Below are positions 21,875 to 30,532 of a stretch of 34,097 nt of DNA, piece after piece. Source of the DNA: Vicinamibacteraceae bacterium (GTDB lineage: Bacteria > Acidobacteriota > Vicinamibacteria > Marinacidobacterales > Marinacidobacteraceae); assembly GCA_012271265.1 (NCBI GenBank), contig JAAXGQ010000021.1, positions 1 to 34,097 on the forward strand, given 5' to 3'. Numbering within the stretch: the first letter of the stretch is position 1; each line of letters starts with the position of its first letter. Position numbers and translations under genes: made by a program. A model generated the notes under the pieces. That model searched no databases, had not been told where the DNA came from, and was given only the letters and a program-made list of their open reading frames with translations.

Positions 21875-23929
21875 ATGTGGATCCAACGGATTCGCCGACT
21901 GGCCGTCCCGGCTGCCCTTCTTGCCTCGGTCGCTCTGGCGTCCACCTCGTTCGCCCAGGATGGCCGGCGTTCGCTCGCACTCGCGGACTACCTCTCCTGG
22001 GAGGCGGTGAGGTCACCGCAGATTTCCCCCGACGGCCAGGCCATCGTCTACGAGCGACGGTTTGTGGACGCCGTGGCCGACCGCTGGAAGACGGAACTCT
22101 GGGTCATCGGCCGCGACGGTTCCCGGAACCGGTTTCTGACAGACGGCGGCTCGCCGCAGTGGTCGCCGGACGGGACCCGGATCGCTTTCACCCGGAGCGC
22201 CGATCCCGGCGGGTCGCAGATCTTCGTGCGCTGGATGGACGCCGAAGGCGCCGAGAGCCAGATCACCCGGCTCGACAGCGCTCCGTCGCAGATCCAGTGG
22301 TCTCCGGACAGCCGGTCGCTCGCCTTCCGGGCGGTCGTTGACCCCGGTCCGGCGCCGGAGTGGGCGATCGACATGCCGCAGGCGCCGGAGGGCGCGCAGT
22401 GGACGAAGCCCCCCCGGATCGTGACCCGGTTGAACTATCGGCGCGATGGCTCCGGGTACACCCCGGCGGGCTACCGGCACATTTTCCTGGTGAGTGCCGA
22501 CGGCGGGACGCCGAGACAACTCACGAGCGGCGACTACCACCACGACGGGCCCCGTTTCCTGGGTGACGGCGGGAGCATCGTGTTCACCTCCCTGCGCACG
22601 GCGGACGCCGAGCACGCCTGGCGGGAGTCAGACATCTACCGGGTGGACATCGCCACCGGCAGCATCACCGCGCTCACGACCCGCTCCGGCCCCGACTCGG
22701 GCCCGGTTCCCTCACCGGACGGCAGCCTCATCGCCTTCACCGGGATGGACCACACCACGGACACCTACCGGGAAGAAGGCCTCTACGTGATGGCCGGCGA
22801 CGGCAGCGGCTCCCGCGTGCTTGCGACCGAAATGGGGCGGCGCCCCGGGATCGTGGGCTGGGCCCCGGACGGCAGCGGGGTGTATTTCAACGCCCAGCTC
22901 AAGGGGACGGCGAACCTCTTCTTCGCGCCGATCGCCGACGAGGCGCGGCCCGTCAGCGCCGGCAACCACATGCTCTCGGTCTCGACGATCGCGGAGGACG
23001 GGACAGCGGTCGGCGTGGTCAGCTCGTACCACACGCCGGGAAACCTGGTCGCGTTCGACGTCGACGCGCCGGGGAAGGTCTCCACGCTCCACGTCACGAA
23101 CGAGTCCGTTCTCGCGGAAGTCCAGCTCGGTGAGGTGGAGGAACTCTGGTACCGGTCGCCGGACGGCCTCGACATCCACGGATGGATCGTGAAGCCGCCG
23201 GACTTCGACCCCTCACGCCAGTGGCCGCTCATCCTCCGGATTCACGGCGGGCCGCACGCGATGTACAACTCGGGCTTCGACTTCAAGAATCAGGATCACG
23301 CCGCGAACGGGTACGTCGTTCTCTACACGAACCCCCGGGGCAGCAGCGGCTACGGGAGTCCTTTCGGCAACGAGATCAACAACGCCTATCCGGGGAAGGA
23401 CTACGACGACCTCATGGCCGGCGTGGACGAAGTCCTGTCCAGGGGCTACATCGACGAGCGGAACCTCTTCGTCTACGGCGGCAGCGGGGGCGGCGTCCTG
23501 ACCTCCTGGCTCGTCGGACGCACCGATCGCTTCACGGCCGCGGTCGCCAAGGCGCCCGTGACGAACTGGCTCAGCTTCGTGGGCACGACCGATGGCGCCA
23601 GTTGGTACCGGAACTTCGAGAAGATGCCCTGGGAGGATCCCGAGGAGCACCTCCGCCGCTCCACCCTGATGTACGTGGGGAACGTCACGACCCCCACGAT
23701 GCTGATGACCGGCGAACGGGATCTCCGCACTCCGATGGAGCAGACCGAGCAGTACTACCGGGCCCTCAAGATGCGGAAGATTCCGACGGCGATGGTGCGG
23801 CTCACCGACGGCTGGCACAGCCGCAGTCTGCCCCCCACAAACTTCCTCAGGGTCCAGCTCCTCCTCCGCAACTGGTTCGAACGCTTCGCGGTCACTGCCG
23901 GGATGGCGACCGACGCATCGGGCCAGTAA
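21875..23929 (+). CDS. Secreted S9-family prolyl-oligopeptidase-type peptidase
   Basis: A 684-residue exported serine peptidase. A signal peptide is seen (RRLAVPAALLASVALASTSFAQ, cleavage near 28). Residues about 45-420 form a seven-bladed-type propeller with repeats such as SPQWSPDGTRIAF and SDIYRVDIATG, which gates entry of small peptides. The C-terminal alpha/beta-hydrolase domain carries the triad Ser537 (GGSGGG), Asp616 (GERDLRT) and His648 (GWHSRS). The nucleophile context GGSGGG differs from the common GGSYGG. Members release dipeptides or acyl-amino acids. The ATG at 21875 follows a GGAG-like site. It is followed 57 bp later by the GGT-like gene. Confidence 0.92.
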   Translation: MWIQRIRRLAVPAALLASVALASTSFAQDGRRSLALADYLSWEAVRSPQISPDGQAIVYERRFVDAVADRWKTELWVIGRDGSRNRFLTDGGSPQWSPDGTRIAFTRSADPGGSQIFVRWMDAEGAESQITRLDSAPSQIQWSPDSRSLAFRAVVDPGPAPEWAIDMPQAPEGAQWTKPPRIVTRLNYRRDGSGYTPAGYRHIFLVSADGGTPRQLTSGDYHHDGPRFLGDGGSIVFTSLRTADAEHAWRESDIYRVDIATGSITALTTRSGPDSGPVPSPDGSLIAFTGMDHTTDTYREEGLYVMAGDGSGSRVLATEMGRRPGIVGWAPDGSGVYFNAQLKGTANLFFAPIADEARPVSAGNHMLSVSTIAEDGTAVGVVSSYHTPGNLVAFDVDAPGKVSTLHVTNESVLAEVQLGEVEELWYRSPDGLDIHGWIVKPPDFDPSRQWPLILRIHGGPHAMYNSGFDFKNQDHAANGYVVLYTNPRGSSGYGSPFGNEINNAYPGKDYDDLMAGVDEVLSRGYIDERNLFVYGGSGGGVLTSWLVGRTDRFTAAVAKAPVTNWLSFVGTTDGASWYRNFEKMPWEDPEEHLRRSTLMYVGNVTTPTMLMTGERDLRTPMEQTEQYYRALKMRKIPTAMVRLTDGWHSRSLPPTNFLRVQLLLRNWFERFAVTAGMATDASGQ

Positions 23930-23986
23930 TCCCCCCTCCCGACCGATTTGCCATCCCCCTCGCCGGAAGCCCACAATAGCCATCTC

Positions 23987-25948
23987 ATGCCTTCTCCCCC
24001 GACCTTCCGCCCTCTCCGATCCGTCCGGCTGCCGCGTCGCCTCGCGGCGGTTTTCGTCGCGCTCGCGGTGCTCGTCCTGCCGGCCTCCGCCGTGGCGCAG
24101 CGGTCGCAGAAGCCGGTGCTGCACGGCAAGCACTGGATGGCCATCACCGGCAAGCCGCTCGGCGCCACCGCCGGCGCGCTGATCTTCGCCCAGGGCGGAA
24201 ACGCCGTGGACGCGGCCTGCGCCATGCTCGGCGCCACAGCGACCATGTTCGACGCGCTGAGCTGGGGCGGCGAGACCCAGGCGTTGATCTGGCACCCCGA
24301 AGAGAAGCGCGTGATCGGGATCAACGCGCTCGGCGTCGCGCCCACCGGGGCAACCCCGGACTTTTTCCGCAGCCAGGGGATGGACTACCCGCCGTCGGTG
24401 GGCCCGCTCGCGGCGGTGACACCGGGGACCCCCGGCGGGCTGCTCACGATGCTCGCCGAATACGGCACGATGAGCCTCGCCGAGGTGCTGGCGCCTTCGA
24501 TCGAGATGGCCGACGGCTACCCGATCGAGGCCGCGACGGCCCGCGGAATCCAGCGCGGCGCTGACCGGATCGCCGAGTGGCCCTGGTCCCGCCGCACCCT
24601 GTTGCCGCACCGAGACCAGCGCTCGGCCGCCTCCGGGCCTCAGGACGAGAGCGGCAACTACTGGGATCGGGAAGACGAGTCCACGCGCGACTTTGACGCT
24701 GGCGGCCCGCTGCCCGGTGAAGTCTTCCGCCAGCCCGAACTCGCCGCCACTCTCCGGAAGCTGGTCGCCGCCGAAGGCGAGGCGCTCGCTGCCGGAAAGA
24801 GCCGGAAGGAAGCGATCTACGCGGCCTACGACCGGTTCTACCGGGGCGACATCGCCGCGGAGTTCGCCCGGGGCGTCCAGGAGCAGGGCGGCCTGATCAC
24901 GACCGACGACCTCGACGGGTGGAAGGTTCACATCGAGGAGCCGGTCTCCACCAGCTACAAGGGGATCGAGGTCTACAAGTTGACGCACTGGGTGCAGGGG
25001 CCGGTGCTGCTCCAGGCCCTGAACATCCTGGAGCCGTTCGACCTGAAGGCGATGGGGTACAACAGCTCGCGCTACATCCACACGCTCTACCAGGCGATGA
25101 GTCTCGCCTTCGCCGACCGCGACTTCTACTACGGCGATCCCTACTTCCCGCCGGAGGAACCGATCGCCGGGCTGCTCTCCAAGGACTACGCCCGCCACCG
25201 CGCCGAAGGGATCGATCCCAACCGGAACGATCCAGACATCGGGCCCGGCGATCCGTATCCGTTCCAGGGCGGTGAGAATCCGTTCCGCCACTACCTCGAC
25301 GCGTTCGGCGGCGGCGACACGCCGACCACGGAGGAGGAGCGCCAGGAGTTTCTCGACGGCTTCCTAGCCGGCACGACTTCGATCCAGGCGGCCGACGCGG
25401 ACGGCTGGGTGGTGTCGGTCACGCCGAGCGGCGGCTGGCTCCCTGCGGTACTTGCCGGGGAAACCGGGATCGGACTGAGCCAGCGGATGCAGAGCTTTGT
25501 CCTCGACGAGGCCATGAACCCCTACAACGTGCTCGAGCCGGGCAAGCGGCCCCGCGCCACGCTGACACCCAGTCTCGCCATCAAGGACGGCGCGCCGTTC
25601 CTCTCCTTCGCGGTGCAGGGCGGAGACGGCCAGGACCAGAACCTTCTCCAGTTCTTCCTGAACGTGGTCGAGTTCGGCATGGACGTCCAGTCGGCGGCCG
25701 AAGCGGCCAACTTCAACAGTTATCAGATGCGGAGTTCCTTCGGCGAACACGAGAGCGAGCCCGGCGGACTCCTGCTGAACGAGGCCGTGCCGGACTGGAT
25801 CCGCGCCGAGCTGGCCAGGATGGGGTATTCGCTGTCGTACTCGCGACGGACCTCCGGGCCGATCAACGCGATCTGGTTCGACCCGGTCCACGGCACCTTC
25901 TGGGGCGGGTCCAGCCATCACGGCGAGGACTACGGGGTGGCCTGGTGA
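23987..25948 (+). CDS. Gamma-glutamyltransferase-family (Ntn) hydrolase, secreted
   Basis: A 653-residue exported protein of the GGT family, which cleaves gamma-glutamyl bonds or similar acyl-amides after self-processing. A signal peptide is seen (RLAAVFVALAVLVLPASAVAQ, cleavage near 38). AQGGNAVDAACAM (68-80) and TPGTPGGL (145-152) are conserved in the large chain. Thr463 in AGTTSIQAADADG is the predicted nucleophile and start of the small chain; the third residue is Ser where classical GGT has His (TTH). GDGQDQNLLQFFLNV (623 region) is typical. A canonical glutathione role is not certain; acylase-like members exist. The ATG at 23987 has no good ribosome site. Its TGA overlaps the start of the next gene. 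Confidence 0.9.
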   Translation: MPSPPTFRPLRSVRLPRRLAAVFVALAVLVLPASAVAQRSQKPVLHGKHWMAITGKPLGATAGALIFAQGGNAVDAACAMLGATATMFDALSWGGETQALIWHPEEKRVIGINALGVAPTGATPDFFRSQGMDYPPSVGPLAAVTPGTPGGLLTMLAEYGTMSLAEVLAPSIEMADGYPIEAATARGIQRGADRIAEWPWSRRTLLPHRDQRSAASGPQDESGNYWDREDESTRDFDAGGPLPGEVFRQPELAATLRKLVAAEGEALAAGKSRKEAIYAAYDRFYRGDIAAEFARGVQEQGGLITTDDLDGWKVHIEEPVSTSYKGIEVYKLTHWVQGPVLLQALNILEPFDLKAMGYNSSRYIHTLYQAMSLAFADRDFYYGDPYFPPEEPIAGLLSKDYARHRAEGIDPNRNDPDIGPGDPYPFQGGENPFRHYLDAFGGGDTPTTEEERQEFLDGFLAGTTSIQAADADGWVVSVTPSGGWLPAVLAGETGIGLSQRMQSFVLDEAMNPYNVLEPGKRPRATLTPSLAIKDGAPFLSFAVQGGDGQDQNLLQFFLNVVEFGMDVQSAAEAANFNSYQMRSSFGEHESEPGGLLLNEAVPDWIRAELARMGYSLSYSRRTSGPINAIWFDPVHGTFWGGSSHHGEDYGVAW

Positions 25949-28146
25949 TGTGGCGCCGACGACCGGTCTCCCACGTTCCGACAGGGATGATGCAGAGCGC
26001 CACCCGGCTGGGACTGGCCGCGGCGTTGCTGGTTCCCGGCTCCACGGCGCTGGCCCAGGAAGAGGCGGCGGAAGAGCGCAGAGCGGCTTCGCTTCGGGTA
26101 AGCCCGGAGGAGGTCACGCTCACGGCGGGCGAGACCGCCCAGTTCGAGGTGGATGTCCTCGATGAAGCCGGGACGGTGATCGAGGACGCCGAAGTCCTTT
26201 ATCTGCCGCTTTACGGGCAGTACTGGAACCTCGACAAGCGGACCTGGGGCTTCAACATCTTCAAGGTCTCCCGCGAGGGCGAAATCTCGACCCGCCGGCC
26301 GGGCGAATTCGCGATCATGGTGCGGGCCGTCGGCTCCGGCCCGGATCCGGACGCGCGCGACGCCGAGGCCGGGGGTTACCTGGAGCAGCGCGTGCCGCTC
26401 ACGATCCTGCCGCGTCCGGTCGCTTCACTGGACGTGACCGTGGACGGCCCGCTCTACGCGGGCACCGAGGTCGAGGCGCGCGCCGCTCCAAGGGATGCTC
26501 TTGGAGAACTCGTCGAGGGCGCCGAGGTCTCCTGGAGTTCTTCCGACGTCGCGAAGGCCGCGCCGATCGGCCGGCCCACGACGATCGAGCGGACCGCCAC
26601 CCGGGGACTGCTGCGGCTCGGGGACTCCGGCCCGGTCATCGTCAGCGCCACTGCCGGAGGCGCCACTGCCGAGGTGAGTCTCGAGATCCTGTCCAGTCCC
26701 GTCGCGCGGATGGAACTCCGCCCGGACCGGACAGCGGTCCGCACCGGCGACGTGGTGCGGATGGAGGTCCGCCTTGCGGACACCTCCGGTGTCCCGCTCG
26801 AGGACGTGCCAGTTGGCTTCAGCGTGGCGGCCATCACCGACGCCATGGGGACCGGCGGGCCTTCGTCCGGACTCATCACCCCCGACGGCCGCTTCGTGGC
26901 CGATCTTCCCGGCGTCTACACCGTGGTCGCCCACACCGGCGGGGCTTCCGCCTCGACGGTCATCAGCGTGACCGAACGCGGCGCCCGTCGCCACATTGAG
27001 CTGGTCGGCCACGGACGGGTGCGCGACCGGGCCACTTCCGACCTCTGGGTCTGGGAAGCGCCGAACGGCCGCGACTACGCGATCACCGGCACCCACAGCG
27101 CGGCCGGACACGCCTACATCTGGGACGTGACGAACCCGGAGAGCCTGGAGATCGTCGATGTCGTGCGCGTGGATGCGCGCACGGTGAACGACGTGAAGAT
27201 CAGCGAGGACGGGGCGACGGCGGTGATCTCTCGGGAGGGAGCCTCGAACCGCCGCAACGGGCTCGTCATCCTGGATGTCTCGGACCCGTCGGTCGGGGTG
27301 CAGATCGTCGCCGAGTACGACGACCAGCTCACCGGCGGGGTGCACAACACCTTCATCCACGACGGCCACGTCTACGCTCTCTCCGGCGGGCGACGCTTCG
27401 ACATCGTGAACATCGAGGATCCGACCGTCCCCCACCGGGTGGGCAGTTTCGCCCTCGACAACCCGGCGCGCTCGATTCACGACGTCTGGGTCGTGGAAGG
27501 CATCGCCTACTCCGCGAACTGGAGCGACGGGGTGGCGGTCATCGACGTCGGCGGAGCCGGCAAGGGGGGCACGCCCCAGGACCCGAAGCTCGTCGGGCAG
27601 TTCCCGTTCCCGACCGGCTGGAACCATGCCGTGTATCCCTACCGGAGCGTCTCGACCGGGAAGTTCTACATCTTCGCCGGCGACGAGGCGGCGCGCAGCG
27701 GGCGCTACAGCCCCCAATCCGAGATCGGCACCGGCACGCCGGGGTACGAAGACGAGCCAACGCGCTGGCGCGGGTGGATTCACATCCTCGAGTGGGATGA
27801 GCAATTCAACTCCCCGCCGGAGCTGGTCGGGCGTTACGAAGTGCCGGAGGCTGGCAGCCACAACATCTGGATCGAGGACGACGTCATGTACGTCGCCTTC
27901 TACAACGGAGGCCTGCGGGTGGTGGATGTTTCCGGCGAGCTGCTCGGCAACCTCTACCGCCAGGGGCGGGAGATCGCCCGCTTCCTGCCGCTCGACCCGG
28001 ATGGCTTCCTGCCGAACGCTCCCCAGGTCTGGGGCGCCCAGCCGCACAAGGGCACGATCTTCTTCTCGGATCGTAACTCCGGCCTCTGGGCCGTTCGCCT
28101 CACCGACGCCCCTCCAGCCACCGCCACGGACGACCACCAGCCGTAA
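25948..28146 (+). CDS. Secreted Ig-like/LVIVD-repeat protein
   Basis: A 732-residue exported protein. A signal peptide ends near residue 37 (SATRLGLAAALLVPGSTALAQ). Three beta-sandwich Ig-like (Big-type) domains occupy about 45-330, each beginning with a LRVSPEEVTLTAGE, SLDVTVDGPLYAG or MELRPDRTAVRTGD type strand. The rest (about 335-720) is an LVIVD-type propeller with repeats such as NGLVILDVSDP, FDIVNIEDPTVP and LRVVDVSGE. No catalytic residues are apparent, so a binding or adhesion role is likely; this is inference. The ATG overlaps the GGT stop (TGATG), so translation is coupled. An in-frame ATG pair at 25987 and 25990 gives a shorter signal peptide. Confidence 0.87.
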   Translation: MWRRRPVSHVPTGMMQSATRLGLAAALLVPGSTALAQEEAAEERRAASLRVSPEEVTLTAGETAQFEVDVLDEAGTVIEDAEVLYLPLYGQYWNLDKRTWGFNIFKVSREGEISTRRPGEFAIMVRAVGSGPDPDARDAEAGGYLEQRVPLTILPRPVASLDVTVDGPLYAGTEVEARAAPRDALGELVEGAEVSWSSSDVAKAAPIGRPTTIERTATRGLLRLGDSGPVIVSATAGGATAEVSLEILSSPVARMELRPDRTAVRTGDVVRMEVRLADTSGVPLEDVPVGFSVAAITDAMGTGGPSSGLITPDGRFVADLPGVYTVVAHTGGASASTVISVTERGARRHIELVGHGRVRDRATSDLWVWEAPNGRDYAITGTHSAAGHAYIWDVTNPESLEIVDVVRVDARTVNDVKISEDGATAVISREGASNRRNGLVILDVSDPSVGVQIVAEYDDQLTGGVHNTFIHDGHVYALSGGRRFDIVNIEDPTVPHRVGSFALDNPARSIHDVWVVEGIAYSANWSDGVAVIDVGGAGKGGTPQDPKLVGQFPFPTGWNHAVYPYRSVSTGKFYIFAGDEAARSGRYSPQSEIGTGTPGYEDEPTRWRGWIHILEWDEQFNSPPELVGRYEVPEAGSHNIWIEDDVMYVAFYNGGLRVVDVSGELLGNLYRQGREIARFLPLDPDGFLPNAPQVWGAQPHKGTIFFSDRNSGLWAVRLTDAPPATATDDHQP

Positions 28147-28323
28147 CGCCCTCGCCGGTCCCCCGGCCCGATTTCGTCGCGTGGGCAGGTCCGGAACGCG
28201 GGTGCCTTCTGCTCCGGTGTACGGCAGGACGACGTGACGCGCTGGACGGTTCGTGGAGGCGCTGGAAGGGAGTCAGAGAAGGGCCGCGATCGGGTTCGTC
28301 GCGACGCTTTCCTGCCTCGCTCG
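28147..28323. other. Intergenic region upstream of hslV
   Basis: First part of the 363-bp gap between the LVIVD-repeat gene and hslV. It begins with a possible weak terminator (28154-28167) and shows no coding signal or RNA gene that I can recognise. The remainder holds an inverted repeat and an AT-richer promoter-like patch. Confidence 0.5.
28154..28167 (+). terminator. Weak hairpin after the LVIVD-repeat gene
   Basis: GCCGG (28154-28158) pairs with CCGGC (28163-28167), followed by a short ATTT. It is small and lacks a strong T-run. Confidence 0.25.
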
Positions 28324-28340
28324 GGGGCACGATCTGCCCC
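28324..28340. promoter_or_regulatory. Inverted repeat upstream of hslV
   Basis: GGGGCA (28324-28329) is the exact reverse complement of TGCCCC (28335-28340), with a 5-base loop. It could be an operator or a terminator stem before the hslV promoter patch. Confidence 0.35.
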
Positions 28341-28357
28341 GGCCGACGCGCATGAGC

Positions 28358-28391
28358 TTGACGGGACCTGTGATATAGGGCCGGATAGACT
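28358..28391 (+). promoter_or_regulatory. Candidate hslVU promoter region
   Basis: An unusually AT-richer patch contains TTGACG at 28358-28363, an extended -10-like TGATATAGG at 28371-28379, and TAGACT at 28386-28391. The -35/-10 spacing for TTGACG is not standard (10 or 22), so only the extended -10 reading is reasonable. Confidence 0.3.
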
Positions 28392-28509
28392 AATCGGCTT
28401 TGCGTCTACGTTGATCGAACGCAACGGCGCTGGCTGCTGTCGGCCCCCCGGCGCAGTCTTCGGGGTCTGCTCGGTCGCGCGGAGCCGCGTTCGGGAAGAC
28501 GGAGGTTCC

Positions 28510-29043
28510 GTGCAGTTTCCCGCTCGCTCCACGACCGTCCTTGGCGTTCGCCGTCACGGGAAGTGTGTGCTTGTCGCTGACGGTCAGGTCACGCTGGGCG
28601 ATGTTGTCGTCAAGCAGCGGGCCCGGAAGCTCCGTCGGATGGACGGGGAGGTGATCGCCGGCTTTGCCGGAGCCACCGCGGACGCCCAAGCGCTGTTCGG
28701 GAAGTTCGAGACGAAGCTGCAGGCTCATCGCGGCAATCTCGAGCGGGCCTGCGTGGAACTTGCGCAGGACTGGCGCACGGACCGAATCCTTCGCCACCTG
28801 GATGCGTTGCTGCTGGTCGCGGACCGGAAGCAGATGTTTCTGCTTTCCGGTGACGGCGATCTGATGCAGCCGGATGACGGCGTCATGGCGATCGGCGCGG
28901 GCGCGCCGTTTGCGTTGGCAGCGGCGCGTGCGCTCCTGGAGTTCACCGAGTTGTCGGCCCGCGAAGTGGCCGACGCTGCGATGAAGGTGACGCGCGGCAT
29001 CTGCATCTACACGAACGGCGAAGTCGCCTTCGAGGAGGTGTAG
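28510..29043 (+). CDS. hslV: HslV peptidase subunit of the HslUV protease
   Basis: A 177-residue proteasome-like Ntn threonine peptidase; with HslU it forms an ATP-dependent protease in the cytosol. A 7-residue propeptide (start MQFPARS) precedes Thr8-Thr9, so Thr8 should be the mature nucleophile. Counting from it, Asp17 (ADGQVTLGD) and Lys33 (RARKLRRM) of the catalytic set are present. GFAGATADAQALF, DWRTDRILRHLDALLLVAD and GICIYTN are family landmarks. The GTG at 28510 is chosen for GGAGG four bases upstream; the frame runs back to 28234 without conserved content. It is separated from hslU by 2 bp. Confidence 0.95.
   Translation: MQFPARSTTVLGVRRHGKCVLVADGQVTLGDVVVKQRARKLRRMDGEVIAGFAGATADAQALFGKFETKLQAHRGNLERACVELAQDWRTDRILRHLDALLLVADRKQMFLLSGDGDLMQPDDGVMAIGAGAPFALAAARALLEFTELSAREVADAAMKVTRGICIYTNGEVAFEEV
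29032..29038 (+). promoter_or_regulatory. Ribosome binding site of hslU inside hslV
   Basis: GAGGAGG lies in the last codons of hslV, 7 bases before the hslU GTG at 29046. Confidence 0.7.
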
Positions 29044-29045
29044 GC

Positions 29046-30521
29046 GTGGTTCGCTACCTGCGTCCGATCGGTCCGGAGCTTCCGGAAGTCCTGGCCGAGC
29101 CCACGCCGAAGGAGATCGTAGAGGAGCTGGACCGCTTCGTGGTCGGTCAGGAGGCAGCGAAGCGTTCCGTCGCCATTGCGCTTCGGAACCGGGCGCGAAG
29201 GGCGCACGTTGGCTCGGAGATCGCCGATGAGATCCAGCCGAAGAACATCCTCATGGTGGGGCCGACCGGAGTAGGCAAGACCGAAATCGCACGGCGGCTG
29301 GCCCGTTTCTCCCGGTCTCCCTTCGTCAAGGTGGAAGCCTCCAAGTTCACCGAAGTGGGCTACGTCGGCCGCGACGTGGAAGCGATGGTGCGCGAGCTGG
29401 TCGAAGTGGCCGTGGAGGTGCTGCGGGAGGAGCTCCTGGAGGATGTCCAGCCGCAGGCAGAGATCAACGCCGAAGAACGCATCCTCGACCTGCTGTTGCC
29501 GCCCACCGGTCCGCTTCCCGCATCGCTCGGGTTCGACGGGCCCGCGCCGAACGGGGACGCCGCACCGGAAGCGGCCTCGGAGGCGGAAGGAGGCGATGGG
29601 GACCCGGCCGAATCCGGACGGCATGCGGAGGACGCCCGTCGCGCGCTCCGAACCCGGGAAAAGCTGCGTGCCCGATTACGGCGGGGAGAGATGTCCGAGC
29701 GGATTGTCGAGGTGGAAATCCGAGAGCCCCAGGCCCCGTTCCTCGAGGCTCTCTCCGGCCCGGTGGAAGAGTTCGACGTCAACACCGGGGAGATGCTGCG
29801 CAGCATGTTCGGGCCCCGTTACCGGAAGACGGAGATGGTGGTGCCGCAGGCGCTCGACTACCTCATTCACGAGGAGGAGGAGCGTCTTGTCGACCTTCGC
29901 CAGGTCTCGCGGCTGGCTCTGGAGCGGGCCGAGGGCCACGGCATCGTCTTCATCGACGAACTCGACAAGGTCACGAGCGCCGGCGACGCCGCGGGGCCGG
30001 AAGTGTCCCGCCAGGGCGTGCAGCGCGACCTCTTGCCGATCCTGGACGGGTCCACGGTCACAACCCGCTACGGGTCCATCCGCACGGACCACATCCTGTT
30101 CATCGGCGCCGGCGCCTTTCTTGACCGTCGTCCGTCGGACCTCATTCCGGAACTCCAGGGCCGGTTCCCCATCCGCACCGATCTTCACCCGCTCACCGTT
30201 GACGATTTCGAGAAAATCCTCACCGAGCCGGAGGGCGCGCTGCTGAAGCAGTACACCGCGCTCCTCGCAACCGAAGGGGTGAGGATCGGATTCGAGAGCG
30301 AGGGCATCCGGGAAATGGCTGAGGTCGCCGCCAGAATGAACGCGCGGATGGAGGACATTGGCGCCCGCCGGCTTCAGACAATTCTGGAACGGGTGCTCGA
30401 GGACCTGTTGTTCGATGCGCCCGACGTGGAAGAGCACGAATGGACCATCGACGCCGACTACGTCCGGAAAAGGCTTGCCGACGCTCTCGAAGAAGAGGAT
30501 CTGTCCCGGTTCATCCTCTGA
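29046..30521 (+). CDS. hslU: HslU ATPase subunit of the HslUV protease
   Basis: A 491-residue AAA+ unfoldase that feeds substrates into HslV. Walker A GPTGVGKT lies at 72-79, the pore loop GYVG at 105-108, and Walker B VFIDELDK at 301-308. The C-terminal ending LSRFIL is the tail that docks into and activates HslV. The intermediate (I) domain is longer than usual: residues about 155-200 are an Ala/Glu/Pro/Gly-rich insert, making the protein nearly 50 residues longer than E. coli HslU. The GTG at 29046 has GAGGAGG upstream. Co-translated with hslV. Confidence 0.96.
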   Translation: MVRYLRPIGPELPEVLAEPTPKEIVEELDRFVVGQEAAKRSVAIALRNRARRAHVGSEIADEIQPKNILMVGPTGVGKTEIARRLARFSRSPFVKVEASKFTEVGYVGRDVEAMVRELVEVAVEVLREELLEDVQPQAEINAEERILDLLLPPTGPLPASLGFDGPAPNGDAAPEAASEAEGGDGDPAESGRHAEDARRALRTREKLRARLRRGEMSERIVEVEIREPQAPFLEALSGPVEEFDVNTGEMLRSMFGPRYRKTEMVVPQALDYLIHEEEERLVDLRQVSRLALERAEGHGIVFIDELDKVTSAGDAAGPEVSRQGVQRDLLPILDGSTVTTRYGSIRTDHILFIGAGAFLDRRPSDLIPELQGRFPIRTDLHPLTVDDFEKILTEPEGALLKQYTALLATEGVRIGFESEGIREMAEVAARMNARMEDIGARRLQTILERVLEDLLFDAPDVEEHEWTIDADYVRKRLADALEEEDLSRFIL

Positions 30522-30532
30522 ATCGGAACGCC

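Noticed and set aside
28234-28509. Longer HslV starting at 28234
   Set aside because: The extra 92 residues are not conserved in HslV and would block the N-terminal threonine; GGAGG before the GTG at 28510 supports the short form.
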